From the NCBI GenBank assembly GCA_027886175.1, contig JAJNNQ010000006.1, positions 14,723,001 to 14,787,000 on the forward strand: 64,000 nt of DNA, read 5' to 3'. The DNA comes from Phylloscopus collybita (taxonomy: Eukaryota > Chordata > Aves > Passeriformes > Phylloscopidae). The notes below the pieces were generated by a model. The model did no database searches. It was not told the origin of the DNA and saw only the letters and a program-made list of their open reading frames with translations. This document shows positions 51,230 through 62,829 of this stretch, piece after piece. The first letter of the stretch is position 1. Each line of letters begins with the position of its first letter. The translations under genes were made by a program, and so were the position numbers.

Positions 51230-51870
51230 TTCTACAGGCTGCTACTATATTTTCAGGAATTGAAAAAAAAACGGACTTAGAACTTTCCAAAAAATAAAAA
51301 GCTTTCTCATGTTTTTGTATCATGAGAAAGCTGTTTTCTGTTGGCTGTTTTGGAAAATTTTTTGTGTCCTCAAGAATCTGCACAAGATTTTGTACCCGTT
51401 TTTCCAGGAACTGTCTCAATATCCAGTTTCTGTGGCTGAGGCTTCTGCTGTTCTTCAGAACATGCATATCCTTAAAAGGTAATGTGACCCCTCAGTAACT
51501 GACATTTGTTTTTCCCAAGTTTAAACCATTACTCCTTAAAAAGCTTTAGAAGCTTTTCCGCTCTTGCCAGATGTTCTTCCGATGTTTCATGGAAATGAAT
51601 GAAGTCATCTGAATATGTGACGATGCCTTAAAGTCTCAAAATGTGGTTTAGATCATTTAGTGCCTTCTGAAAAGTCCCTCATGCATTCACAGTTTGGAAG
51701 TCATTCTAGAGGACTGAAATTGACAGGGTGTCATAAATGTGGGGAGTTTTCCCCTTAATATTCACCTACTCTTTTTTTTTTTCCTTTTTTTTCCTTTCCC
51801 GATTTGATGTTATACAGTTTATCAGTCAAAAACAGTAAACTATTTTGCTCTTGACACGGGGTTTGGCATA
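51230..51870 (-). pseudogene. Decayed Ty3/gypsy-type reverse transcriptase
   Basis: Reverse-transcriptase motifs occur on the minus strand in canonical order. FTVFD (51825-51839) and HQI (51801-51809) correspond to the 'FTVFDL..GYHQI' region. FMTP is at 51726-51737. NA, a stop, then GTFQ (51667-51687) corresponds to 'NAPATFQ'. YSDD (51604-51615) is the catalytic box and is followed by EEHL. KNKCQLL is at 51493-51513, and F-stop-GY at 51466-51477 corresponds to 'FLGY'. The first three motifs share one frame and the rest another, so a frameshift lies between 51687 and 51726. Several stops interrupt both frames. The EEHL, KxxKCQLL and NAPATFQ-type spacing is that of Ty3/gypsy (Metaviridae) rather than ERV-L or gammaretroviral pol. 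The element is dead; protease, RNase H, integrase and LTRs were not recognised nearby. A 12-bp perfect inverted repeat (51300-51332) lies in its downstream part. Confidence 0.75.
51300..51332. repeat. Perfect 12-bp inverted repeat
   Basis: AGCTTTCTCATG (51300-51311) and CATGAGAAAGCT (51321-51332) are separated by nine bases. It lies inside the decayed reverse-transcriptase region, on its downstream side. Confidence 0.95.
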
Positions 51871-51915
51871 AAAAGGAGTCATAAACTATCCTGCCCTGTC
51901 TATGCATTCTGTTTT

Positions 51916-51949
51916 TCTAGATCTAGTAGATCTAGATCTAGATCTAGTA
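51916..51949. repeat. (TCTAGA)n self-complementary hexamer repeat
   Basis: Tandem TAGATC units, broken once by an extra TA. Each unit is part of a palindrome, so the whole tract can fold on itself. It lies 46 bases beyond the left-reading end of the reverse-transcriptase fossil. Confidence 0.93.
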
Positions 51950-53569
51950 TTTAAGATTGTTGGGGGTTCTATGTATAAATACAACACGGCATTTTCAAGG
52001 CAATGAAAATAAGTTAACAGAAATACCTAGCAGCAATGTATTTTAATCTTTCTCAGTGCTTTCTGATATATTAAAAGAATTAAAATTCCACAACCTCAGT
52101 GCAAATAGAGGATGTGTATTTGACCTATTGGAATCTATAAAATGTCTGTGAATAGTGTACAATTAAAAATACTTCAATTAGCTTCTTCACTATCAAACAG
52201 TTCCTAATGTGTTCAATCTAATACATGAGTTAACAGCTGATATTCTTCAAATATGTGTTTTTCTTCCACCCCTGAAGCTACTTGTTAATCAGAGGATTAA
52301 CAAGGGGATGAACTTACCCCACCAGGATTCTCATATGAAGTATTTTCACACATTGACAATGAACACTGACACTTCTCACTAGAGAAATCACACAGAACCT
52401 ACTGTTAGCAAAGCATGACTTGGTTTTCATCAGCCAATACCTTCCATAGCATAAAATCTATCAAAGGAATGAAACATCTAATTGTCTCCACAATTCACAG
52501 GCTTTGACTCATGTAAAGATGCTGCTGCCCTCTTGAAGCTGCTTCCATTTACTGCAACATCGATGAAAACAGTAGGATTTCAGGACCAGATCCATATGTA
52601 AACCATATAACGATGATCTGCATCTCAAAAAGTTTTTACTGAGAAGTAGACTATTCTATGGATGTGAAAGTAGTAGTAGAAAAAGAAAATTGTCTCAATT
52701 TCACTCAGAAATGTATTACATTTATTGGAAAACTGAAGGTGACATCCAGCCAAACATGGACAGAACCCAAATTAATTTCAACTCTGTGTCCCTTCCTCCT
52801 TACTCTTTCAATAAGAGACAATAAAGAATCAGACAAAAAAGCGGTCATTGTGTCACATTGCATCACTAAAATAACATGACACAACTCCTTAAGGAGATAT
52901 TGCATGAAAATAATGATTTTATTACATATAAATAATATTTTTCATTTTTCATAATATTTTAAAACTATAATATTCTGAAATTGAGCTGAAATTGGAGGGT
53001 GTTATCAAAATAATTATAAATTAAATAGTAATTCTGAGTTGTTTTAAAAATGATTACAACTACTCTTGAGACATTATTATAGATGTTCTTTTTGATCTGT
53101 TGGACAAACTGTCAATAAAAAATTTGCATAATGCAATACTGTGAAGGGTAACCCTCAGAGCTTCACTGATATATTTTCATGATTAACTTGTTAATAATAG
53201 TATTACATGTACCTTTTCAAATAGGTACAAATGCATTATTTTTTCATCTGATATGGAATCCTAAGTTTTGTTAGATATAACAGGTCTACTAAATCACCCA
53301 TACATAATTGACTTGCTAGAGCATACAGAAAGGAAATGACACATTGGAAACAGCTGTTGAGTAGTCTCTATGGTGTCTCTTTTTGTCATTAACTCATCTT
53401 CATTAACTCATTCCAGTGTTTCTGTGGGTTCTTGAATTGGTCTGACTTTAAACAAATTAGCATTTATTCCTTAGGATCCAAAGAACATCAGTATCTGGAT
53501 TCCTTAGCGCGAAAGAAAGAATCCATCAGCTATTACTGACAATAAACCAAGTTGTCAAAATAGTCTGTG
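51950..53569. other. Unassigned AT-rich sequence with a small hairpin
   Basis: CTTGTTAATC (52281-52290) and its perfect complement GATTAACAAG (52295-52304) are separated by four bases. Overlapping open frames at 52658-52905 on both strands are not recognisable. Nothing else was identified. Confidence 0.5.
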
Positions 53570-53645
53570 AGTTATTATGGCAGAGGGGTTAGGATCAGAT
53601 GACATTTAAGATCCCTTCCAACCCAAAATGTACTATGATTCTAAA
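53570..53645 (+). mobile_element. CR1 3'-end fragment
   Basis: The stretch running from a GGCAGAGGGGTTAGGATCAG-like start through AAGATCCCTTCCAACCCAAA to CTATGATTCT is the standard end of avian CR1 LINEs. Only about 75 bases remain. Confidence 0.88.
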
Positions 53646-56600
53646 ATTTACTTAATTAATCTCTTGTTTGTAACTTACTTTTGGCCATAATTATTTTATT
53701 TAGTTTCATTCTTCAGCTCTCATGCTTCTCCTTTGCACTCACCCTGAGATGCATTAAACAATTGAAAGAATTCCTGGTGCAGCTATATTTGCTTTCTGCT
53801 TTGTTTTGTACCTGTTCTCAAGATTGTGAGTGCTTAGTTCTACCTTTAAAATGGCCTGCTTTAGCAATTTTGGAAAAATTACACAACTAGAAATTTCTAC
53901 ATTGTAGAGTCCAATGCAGTACTAATTGGTATCCAGACTGTTTGAAATAGGTATTCCTCAGACTTCTGAGGGTATATTTCCAGAACAAATGATCTGATTT
54001 CATCTGCATTTGTGAATTTCAGCACAGACAAGCATTCATTCATTTTCAGAAGAATACAGCCTTAGAGCAAAGTCCTCGTCTTGGAGGAGGCTATATCAGA
54101 ATACCAGAAATACAGTCTGTCTTTCCTGCGAATCATTCCCACGTCTGCCTTTGCCCTTCTCTGAAACATCTTTTTATTGTCTAGATACTTTGATGGAGAG
54201 CTCAGAGAGCTTGTAAGACATTATTTCACTAAGCCAAAATTTTCTAAATAGTGAAATGCAAAGCTTTTTGAAATATTTGAGATCTGCTGCAGTGCTCAAG
54301 TCAAATGATATTACATAAGTGCATATTTGCTTAAGGAAAATTTCATGTGATTCACAAAATAAATAGTTAAATGTAATCCTTTTTATCTAAGGTGTGATAT
54401 TGATGGTGGTATATTATAGTATACAAACTTGAATTTATACATACACTGCTTCTTAAGACTAAAAAACTGACAACATTTTAAATGAGATCATTGAAACGAA
54501 CATATCCTCATGCACACCTCCTCAATTACCACAGACTTCTAATATACAGAGAAAGGTATGTATCTGTTTGATTAAAATTTAGGAAGGGATATCAATAAGG
54601 GGAAGTATTTACTATGGTCAGCAAAGGGTTCTTGAGGCCAAAAAAGAAGTGGTAACACAATTTGTTGCAATAACATTTCTTTCCACATGGTGGGATAAGA
54701 CTTCTGGAAATATAAATCAAAATAGTCCCATTGAAGTCAATATTTGTTCACTGACTCCAGTAGAAAAAAGCAATGTAAACCAGCTGAGAACTTGGATTGT
54801 TGTAATTATAATAGAAATCATGTATGCTAAAAATGTTACATGTGACTGTCAAATAAAGGATGGGCTCACATAAACAGTCAAACACATGATCGTATAACCA
54901 GCATTGCTGGGTAAGGTTATGCTGTTGTTTAAAAAATGATACTTAAAAATGTGTTGGAGGAGGTTGGCTAGCTTTATTGGTTCTAAGCTGAAGCACATTT
55001 AAAATATGGGAGGACCTTTAATAATTCTCAGATATTTTGGCTGTTAAACTGGTTATGCTCAGAACCCTTATGACTTCAAAATGTATAAATTTAGGGCACT
55101 TCAGTTTGAACATCAGTATTATTGAAAGTATAGTATTTTACAGTTAGAGAAACAGAATGTGTTTTCTAACTACACCTTTATAAATTTTGGCATAACAAAA
55201 TATTATCTTGTCCAAATTTTCTTTTCTCACATGTTAATTTAAAACACTGGAAAGTAGCTACTGCTGCAAAATGTTTAATCATAGAGATGGCAATGGAATT
55301 CAATAATACACTTTTTTAAAAAAAATTCTTTCATTCTGCTTGGACGAGTTTGTTCTCATGTATAGTGCATGAAATGCTTATTTTTTTATGTTTCCTGTAA
55401 GAAAAAATCTTAATGAAATTTGAAATGAAATTATGCCTGCTCTATAAATATGCAAATTTAATGGAAACACATTCCTTCAAGTGTTATGTTTTTAATGGTA
55501 TTCTGTTCAGTAAATATCAGGTGGATGCTAGTTGAATGGGACAAGGATAATGATTAAATATATTAATCAATATAATGAATTTCATACCCATTGAAAAGTC
55601 AATATATATGCATCGATATTAGTGGATTCATTGATATTTTTGTGCACATACTCACAGGCACAAATAATCAAATTAATAATATATATGCTTGCCATTGTGA
55701 GTCTGGCACGCAGGTGTATGCAGGGCTATCCAGCCATGAATAGAATGATGACCTAGATTCTGACTTTTTATGTAATGTCTGAAATTTGACAGCATCTTGT
55801 TTATATCAGAAAATGAGAAATTAAGATATCTTTTACTCTGCCATTTAGTTGTCTATCTCATCAAATATGATTACTCAGGCTTTGATAAATATTTTCAAAC
55901 AAAATTAAAATCTCTTACTAGCTACTTTGTCAGCAGTGCAATATTAGGTATGCAGAGAATCACACTCTCTAGATGATCTCCTGATTGGTACATAGTTGTC
56001 TTTATTTTTGTTTTAACAAATTTTTTGCGTGTAGCTCTCATTGCTTTAGAAAACACATTTCTTCATATGACTTATTCATCATGAGTTACTACATAGGCTT
56101 TCTGAAGCTAATTTTCTCACTTTTAAAATAAAATACCAAGTAAAACCCACCAGAAAATTCAAAGATGCAAGTATTTGTGCAAATAAGGTAATTTGACTTT
56201 GTACTGAGGCAAAAGAGAAGAACAGAAATCATACATATACAACTGGCTCTGCTCTTATAGTAGCAATGGTCAGAAGAGGGACCAAACAAACAGCTCAGGA
56301 CCTTTATTCCATAAATCACATTCACAGAAATGTTTGTGTCTATGTCAACAGGGTTTCAGAATATATTCAGACTACTTCAGCTGAAAAAATTCCTGCTGTT
56401 TATCAAATTATTTCTTGTGAATTGAGCCAAGGTTAATTAACATACATGTACCTTCTTTTCTCTAACCTATCATGGCCCTGCAAATTAAATGAGATTTTTT
56501 TAAGTGATGTTAAGTACATTAACCATTTTTTTAGGGTTACAGGTCATAAATAAGCTGGTCAAGTGACAAATGGTAATGTTAGACTGAAAAAAAATATATA

Positions 56601-56999
56601 ATTATTGCAATCATGTGAGCATGTATTTAAAGTAATAAGATAGGAATTAAGATTGAGAAGTTAGGCAGAAACTAAACCAACAAAGATTTAACTTTTAAAA
56701 GTAGAACTGACAAGCACAAGCATCTGGCATTAGCTTAGCAAATTACTATGTCATTGTAGCTGGAGCAGTTGCAAATGCAAAAGCAAGTTATTCAGACATA
56801 GAAGTGATGGAAAACTATTTTGTATTGCACTGCTAATTTTTAGTCTATAATTACAGATATGAAGAATAACCGTTCCCTGCTATAGATAGGCATCATCTTT
56901 TTTTTAAGAAAACTTGTTTTTTTCTAAAAGGATTTACAATTTCTTTTGCCATATATAAACAATGAAGAAAAGTTATCTTTCATATTTATGATGTCATCA
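53646..56999. other. Unassigned AT-rich sequence
   Basis: Open frames at 53681-53890, 54649-54873 and 56089-56325 (minus) are not recognisable. No further repeat family was identified. Confidence 0.5.
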
Positions 57000-57395
57000 G
57001 AATTATTTTGCCTGTGATGACTTTAGACTACCCGGGCAGGCTAATCACTTCCAAGCCTGCCAGAACACCATTAGAGCCTTTATTAGAAAGAAGACATTGA
57101 GGGCAACAAACAACCTGTAGTGCATTATTGTTTGTATGCAAAAGGACCTTTCTCATGTTCCCTAGTGTCAGGATTTAAGTGTTCTAATAGAGGATTGACA
57201 GAAGACACTCACTGCAGAACAGATTGTATCACAGCCCAAGAGGTAAATCTAGATGCAGCTACTCCTTGTTTCATTGAAACAAATAAATTTTCTTCTAGCA
57301 CTTACAAGAAATTTAGTGCTTCACTCAGTTGTTTATATTTAGACAACTACTACTTTTTGAGACACTTCAGCATATGGGGAAGGTTTAAAGTGTAG
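57000..57395. other. Candidate conserved non-coding element
   Basis: This non-repetitive block of balanced composition differs from its AT-rich surroundings. A 91-codon frame (57120-57395) has no domain signature. The call is on texture only. Confidence 0.25.
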
Positions 57396-57576
57396 ATACA
57401 GTACTATCTTTGCCTGTGTAATCTGGGATGCCTAGTTTACACTAAATCAAAATACAAATGTATTAAAGAAGCCAGTAGAAGGTGGAGAGATATTTGGCTC
57501 ACCCTAACAAGGACACCTAGATTTTTTCAAATGGAAATCTATCTGCCGCTAAGATACCGTATTAGCTAGGTGTCTA

Positions 57577-57660
57577 TTGAGTTGATATATATAAGTTATA
57601 TGTTCATATGTACATTATATGATATATGTTATATATCACATATATATGACATATAACAGA
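57577..57660. repeat. TA-rich tract with cruciform potential
   Basis: TATA/CATA units. GTTATATGT (57595-57603) is the exact reverse complement of ACATATAAC (57649-57657), with further imperfect pairing between. Confidence 0.85.
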
Positions 57661-59377
57661 CGTTTTCAGCCCGTCATTGAATCCTACTTAGATTATCCTA
57701 GATTTAGGTGCATGGGAAAAGAGAGAAACAGCAAAAAACAGAACTGTGTTTAATTAATGGATCATTATACTACAACCTATCTTTCTACTATAAATAATGC
57801 ATTAATATTCAAAAATTTGATCGTAACAGAAGATTTTAATGGAATTTCTATTGTTATTTGAATATTGTAAGATACTGGACCAAATTTGTATGTCTTCAGA
57901 GTTTTACCCTTTCCCAAAGTTCTCAAAAACATTCCCTTTACTGCCATATTCTGAAGGCAGGACAGAAATTTCTACCAGGGTAAAGCTTGGAACAGAAACT
58001 AGTCTCAACCCTTACAGGCCTCTCAAAACACTGATGACATTGCCACCTACCACACAAAAAAAATCTCTGCTGTATTGCATAATAATTGTTGATAAATATA
58101 ATACTACAGCACATGTAGTTTGAATGTTGAGGTTTTTCCAAATTTAAAAAAGAAATCACAATAACATAGTTTTAAAATCTACAGCCAGTTGATTTTAATC
58201 TGTAAAACAAGGACATCATATTTGCTCTGTAATATTTATTTAACCCCATTTTTTTAAACTTTATTATAACTTTATTAAATAAATTTTATACTTCTGTCTT
58301 CTTGGTGGGTTTTTTTTTTTGATTTTAAAAAAGATTATATCCATAACTAAGTAGTAAATGTATAAAAATATTATTTATTTTAGTAAATTTTAGTGACACA
58401 GAAATTTGAAACATATGTATATGTAAATAAGCATAATAAAAATAAATATCCTTTTATCAGAGACAGAATTGCAGTTTAAATTCTTCATACAGTGAAAGTT
58501 AATTGTTCTGAATAAATACCCTTACCTAAAATAGCAGCAAGTCAAAACCATCTTTGATTTTTTTTCTTGTTAGCTTAAATATATATATATTAAAACTATT
58601 TAGGAATGTCTAGATAATAGGAGGGAAAGGGAACCCCCTAGTGCATAAAGTAAGAATTAAACATGGATATTATCTGAAGCTGTATCCATCAAAGGTGTGC
58701 AAACTGGCATTCAAGCTAGATTTTGTAAATAAAAAAATTAAATACTTTGAATACTAAATATTTTAGTTCTGGGACAAGCTCAAAATATTGAGATTCAAAA
58801 AATTAATGGTGAATAATTCTATCTGTCCTTGTGAATCAGCAGTACAATGTATTTGATTGTACTATCTATTAGAAATTGCCATCAAGTTTAAAAACATGAA
58901 TTATTGGATCCATCATGAGCTCTAATGATGTATAAGCCAGTGGAGCATGTTAACTTTTGTTCTCTTGAAAATATTTTATATTAATCATATCTAGAAATCA
59001 TTATTTTGGTATTTTTCCCTGTGTGAGCACTCAGTGAACCCTTACCTTTGCATGTTCACCCTAGCATGTTCATATTTCAAATTTTTCCTTCATTCCTTAT
59101 GCTCTTTGATGGCTTTTCTGCTTTTGCCGGGTCTTCTTCTTTCTGACAAATATTCAACTATAGAAATAGTATTGATGTACGAACATCCTTTTCCTAATGG
59201 CTTGTTTAGATAATCAAACACAAATATGCCCTCAAAAAATGAGTGGAGATTTCTGGTTTGGCAGCTGGTGTATTCTCATTTTGCATTCAATATGGACAAC
59301 TGTCAAAGAGAACATCACACTCCAGCACTAAAGACTCAAGTATCTTTACTAAAGATTTTCTGTGGGGAAGAGCCTCT
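57661..59377. other. Unassigned AT-rich sequence
   Basis: Open frames at 57839-58159 on both strands lack recognisable motifs. Poly(T) lies near 58311-58320 and a short (AT)n near 58579-58590. Confidence 0.5.
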
Positions 59378-59813
59378 AGGGCAAGCTGTATGAGGAGCGT
59401 CTGAGGTCACTTGACTTGTTCAGCCTGGAGAAGAGGAGACTGAGGGGAGACCTCATTGCAGTTACAACTTCCTTCTGAGAGGAAAGGAAAGGACAGACAC
59501 TGATCTCTTCTCTGTGGTGCCCAGTGACAGGACTTGAGGGAATGGCCTGAAGCTGTGTCAGGGGAGGTTCAGTTTGGATGTTAGAAAAAGATTCTTCACC
59601 CAGAGGGTGGCTGGACAGTGGGACAGACTCCTCAGGGAGGTGGTCACAGCACCAGCCTGAGAGAGTTCAAGAAGTGTGACAATGCTCTCAGGTACGTGGT
59701 GTGACTCTTGGGGTTGTCCTGTGCAGGACCAGGAGCTGGACATTGTGACCCTGATGGGTCCCTTACAACTCGGGCTATTCTGATTCTGTGATTCTGTGAT
59801 TCTGTGATTCTTT
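59378..59813 (+). mobile_element. CR1 LINE 3' end
   Basis: Starts within the end of ORF2 (TTCAGCCTGGAGAAGAGGAG-type stretch) and runs through the CR1 3' untranslated region (GGCTGGACAGTGGGACAGAC, GGGTCCCTTACAACTCGGGC). It ends with four ATTCTGTG-type units (59777-59812), the diagnostic avian CR1 tail. It belongs to a different subfamily from the copy at 30250-31298. Heavily 5'-truncated, as is typical. The minus-strand frame at 59558-59743 is antisense noise. Confidence 0.95.
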
Positions 59814-60387
59814 TAGACTACTTTATACTAGCTTTTCACTCCATTTTTATTGAGGTATTTACTGACTGTAATGAAGTTATGTCTGGTTCCAACTAAGTTT
59901 GTGAGATCTAAATTAACTTCTGTGTTTCTATCTGTTTCAAATACATGGCAAAACCAAAGATTCATTTAACTGGAAATCCATTCTGTTTTCCAAGGGTGCA
60001 GCTGCATTCTGTTTGCTTGCCATGTCACTAAAAGGACATTTGAAAGGTTATGGTGATATAGTCTTTTTCACAATCTACCTCAGTGTTTTGACTTTTATGT
60101 CATTCATAAACTCAGGTTAACCAACTTCTGCCAGTTAGCCTATTCTGTTCTCAGACTTCTTAAAGTCCAGAAAGACTGAGAGCAAATATTGCTGCCACAT
60201 ATTGGTGTTGTGTCAGCTGAGAATAATGTATCCTTCTCTCATTACATTCACACCACCCTTTGGCTGCTCCCTGTCAAGCCACAAGCTGAGAAGAACCTGA
60301 AATAAGATTTTATGCTCAAACATCAGTTTGGGAAATAGAACTAGGAGGAAGTTTTAGAAAAAAGTCTTCTGTCCATGAGCAGTTAGA
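59814..60387. other. Unassigned sequence
   Basis: Nothing recognised. Confidence 0.5.
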
Positions 60388-60425
60388 GAAAAAAAACAAA
60401 AACAAGAACAACAACAACAAAAAAC
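60388..60425. repeat. A-rich (AAC)n tract
   Basis: An A run is followed by ACAACAACAA-type units. Confidence 0.9.
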
Positions 60426-60660
60426 ATAGTACTGCAAAGAGGGGAGGTGAAACAGCGAGCAAAACTACTGATGGCCAACAGCCAGAACAATCCAGTGGTG
60501 AAGAAGGACAGCCAGGAAGCTGAAAAACTTAGAGGAAAGCCTGAGCATCCAGCCAGAAGCCATGAGTTAACAAATTCTTGTGGGAAAGCTTGACTGGGGG
60601 ACCCTAGCACTCCTAGCTCAACAAGAAGGAAAGACAGGTGCAGAACACTGAACCTTACAA
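60426..60660. other. GC-richer unassigned block
   Basis: A purine-rich, more complex stretch follows the A-rich tract. It may be an unclassified old repeat. A 75-codon minus frame (60383-60610) gets part of its length from the A-rich tract. Confidence 0.35.
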
Positions 60661-61010
60661 GTCATTTTGTAACCACAGTCCAAAGAAAATAAAAACCTCG
60701 TTAGTATTGGAAAAACTGACTTTTGCTGTGCTCACTTGACCAAATTAAGTACTCATACCAAAAGTATCAAGCTGTACTGGTAAAATGTATTGCATAGCCT
60801 CATCCTGTGTCAAGTCTCAATTGGTGTAAACTTTGAAAACTCTGTTAACTCCAGTGAATTTATATTTATGTAAGCCAGCTGAAATTCTAGCTCTCAAAAT
60901 GCAAAATTAATTTTGCATGAACAAGCACATATGAACAATCAGTTGTGCAGTGCTGTGTTTATGTTCATTATGGATTACAAAAGCTAATTACTAAAGGTGC
61001 AAATTCATGC
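60661..61010. other. Candidate regulatory element with a perfect palindrome
   Basis: Non-repetitive sequence with ATTA- and TAATTA-type sites (for example near 60987) surrounds the 20-bp palindrome at 60899-60918. Enhancer function is inference. Confidence 0.3.
60899..60918. promoter_or_regulatory. Perfect 20-bp palindrome of two inverted POU-like sites
   Basis: ATGCAAAATT is followed directly by its reverse complement AATTTTGCAT. Each half begins with ATGCAAAA, one base away from the octamer ATGCAAAT bound by POU (OCT) factors, and the centre is a TTAATT homeodomain-type core. The palindrome is seen directly; protein binding is inference. Confidence 0.6.
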
Positions 61011-62829
61011 CTACTTCATAGTAACAGACTCTCAAGCTCTGACAGTGCCAGAATACTAGCAATATTGAAAAGTTTTAGATGTTATTAGCATGTATTTTCA
61101 ACCTAATCTAAATCTAATCTAAGTTTGTGAATCTGCCTGGTTTCAAGCTGCCACTTCAGAAAGGCTGAAATCTCCTGGAGAGCCTATGATATACACAGAG
61201 CTGTGTGTCATTCTCACACAAATATCACAAACTACCTGCAACATCTCACATTGCAATAGGTGCTTGCATACAGTTAATCAAATCAGGCCTCTGTTGCCTA
61301 GACTTCCAATATCTATGAGAGATTTTCCACCTTCTTTATAGTCATTAAATTGACCCCTTTATTTCCAAAAAAACATTGGTGAAATGTAAATGTTCTCAAG
61401 ATGACTGCATCCAAGAAAACCCTGCTCATTCTCTACTAAAAGAGGAGCCAGTAGTCATCTTAGATTGTATATAAATTTACATTTTATGGCATATTGCCAT
61501 CTAGCACCATAATATTGCTCCCAAAGGAATCTGTGTCTTCCTCTTCTCCTTCTGTCTTGTTTGTCATGATAAAGGTTTATGCCAGCCACAAAACCACTAG
61601 TACCTCTACCAGCTACCACAGGCCCACCTGGCTTGAAATAAAGTGCCATTTTCTCCTTTGTCTGTCAAATGATTGACCCTGTGGAACAGCTATTATCTTT
61701 GCTGAGAAAGCCTGGGGGATTGCAGCTTAGTTCCATATAGGATATGGCCTTACAGGGAAAATATTTTGCCTTGTTTCTCATTGCAGCTGGACAACGTACT
61801 TATTGGAGTAATCTTCCACAGAGAAACATAACAGGTCTTATTCACCTCAATGTTTAATAAATTAACTTTCTGAGGTACAAACAGAGGGTCACAACAACTT
61901 AAGCTGTTTGCCAGAAAATACATCTGCTGCTTTTCTTAATAATGCTTTTAAATGAACATCTGCAAACCTCCTGAGACTATTGACTGATTTTGTCTTCCAG
62001 CCTCTTAACACAAAGAAAATAAACAACCCTCCAATATTTTCAACCTTGGAAGAATCAGCTTCATTTCTTCAAGAAGAAGATAAAGAAAACACTAAGCTGA
62101 AAGTTATTATATTTTTAGCAACTTTTCTGTACATAATCTTTATTTGATGAATTCCAGATTCATAATCTGGAATCTTGATTTTTTTTAATGTTATGAGAAT
62201 AAATAAACATGCAAGTATGTGTGCATGTATATGAATGTACACATACATAAATGTACACCTCTGAAATCAGTAGATAACAGCTGCTGAAGAGCTGTTGTAG
62301 GGGGTGTATGCATATAGAGAGATGGATAGCCTTACATTTTAGTAAAGACAGAAGTTTTTTCCACTCCTGCTTCTGAAAAAAACATAGTTGAATTACACAT
62401 AGAACAAACAATGTAAAAGAGTACAACAAAAAGAATCTTCACAAATTTATGTAGTGTATGAATTACACAGTAAAAAGTTGTCTTCTACATTTTTACTCAT
62501 GTACAAATGGGAACATTGTTTTCATACAATAAAACAGATTATGATTTTTTAATTTCTTCCATTTTTTTTCTTAGCAGAATAGCTAATAAAATTTGTTGCT
62601 ATCTTCAACGTATTTAATTTAAATTAAATACATGTGATTGGTTCTGATAAAAAGTACTTGTTGTCAAACTATAAAATGTTGACTGTCTCCAAATACAAAG
62701 ACTATAGAGACTTAAGACATCTAGGTTTAATCTTAGCATGACAGCACACCGTGTGTGTACCACTACATCATATCTATCAAATGGCTTATTCAGAGTCCTG
62801 AAGTCCTGAATGAACGTTCTCTTCCCTGT
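61011..62829. other. Unassigned sequence with one hairpin
   Basis: ATTCCAGATT (62152-62161) and AATCTGGAAT (62165-62174) form a perfect 10-bp stem with a 3-base loop. The stretch 61560-61730 is of balanced composition and may be conserved. Other open frames are not recognisable. Confidence 0.45.
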
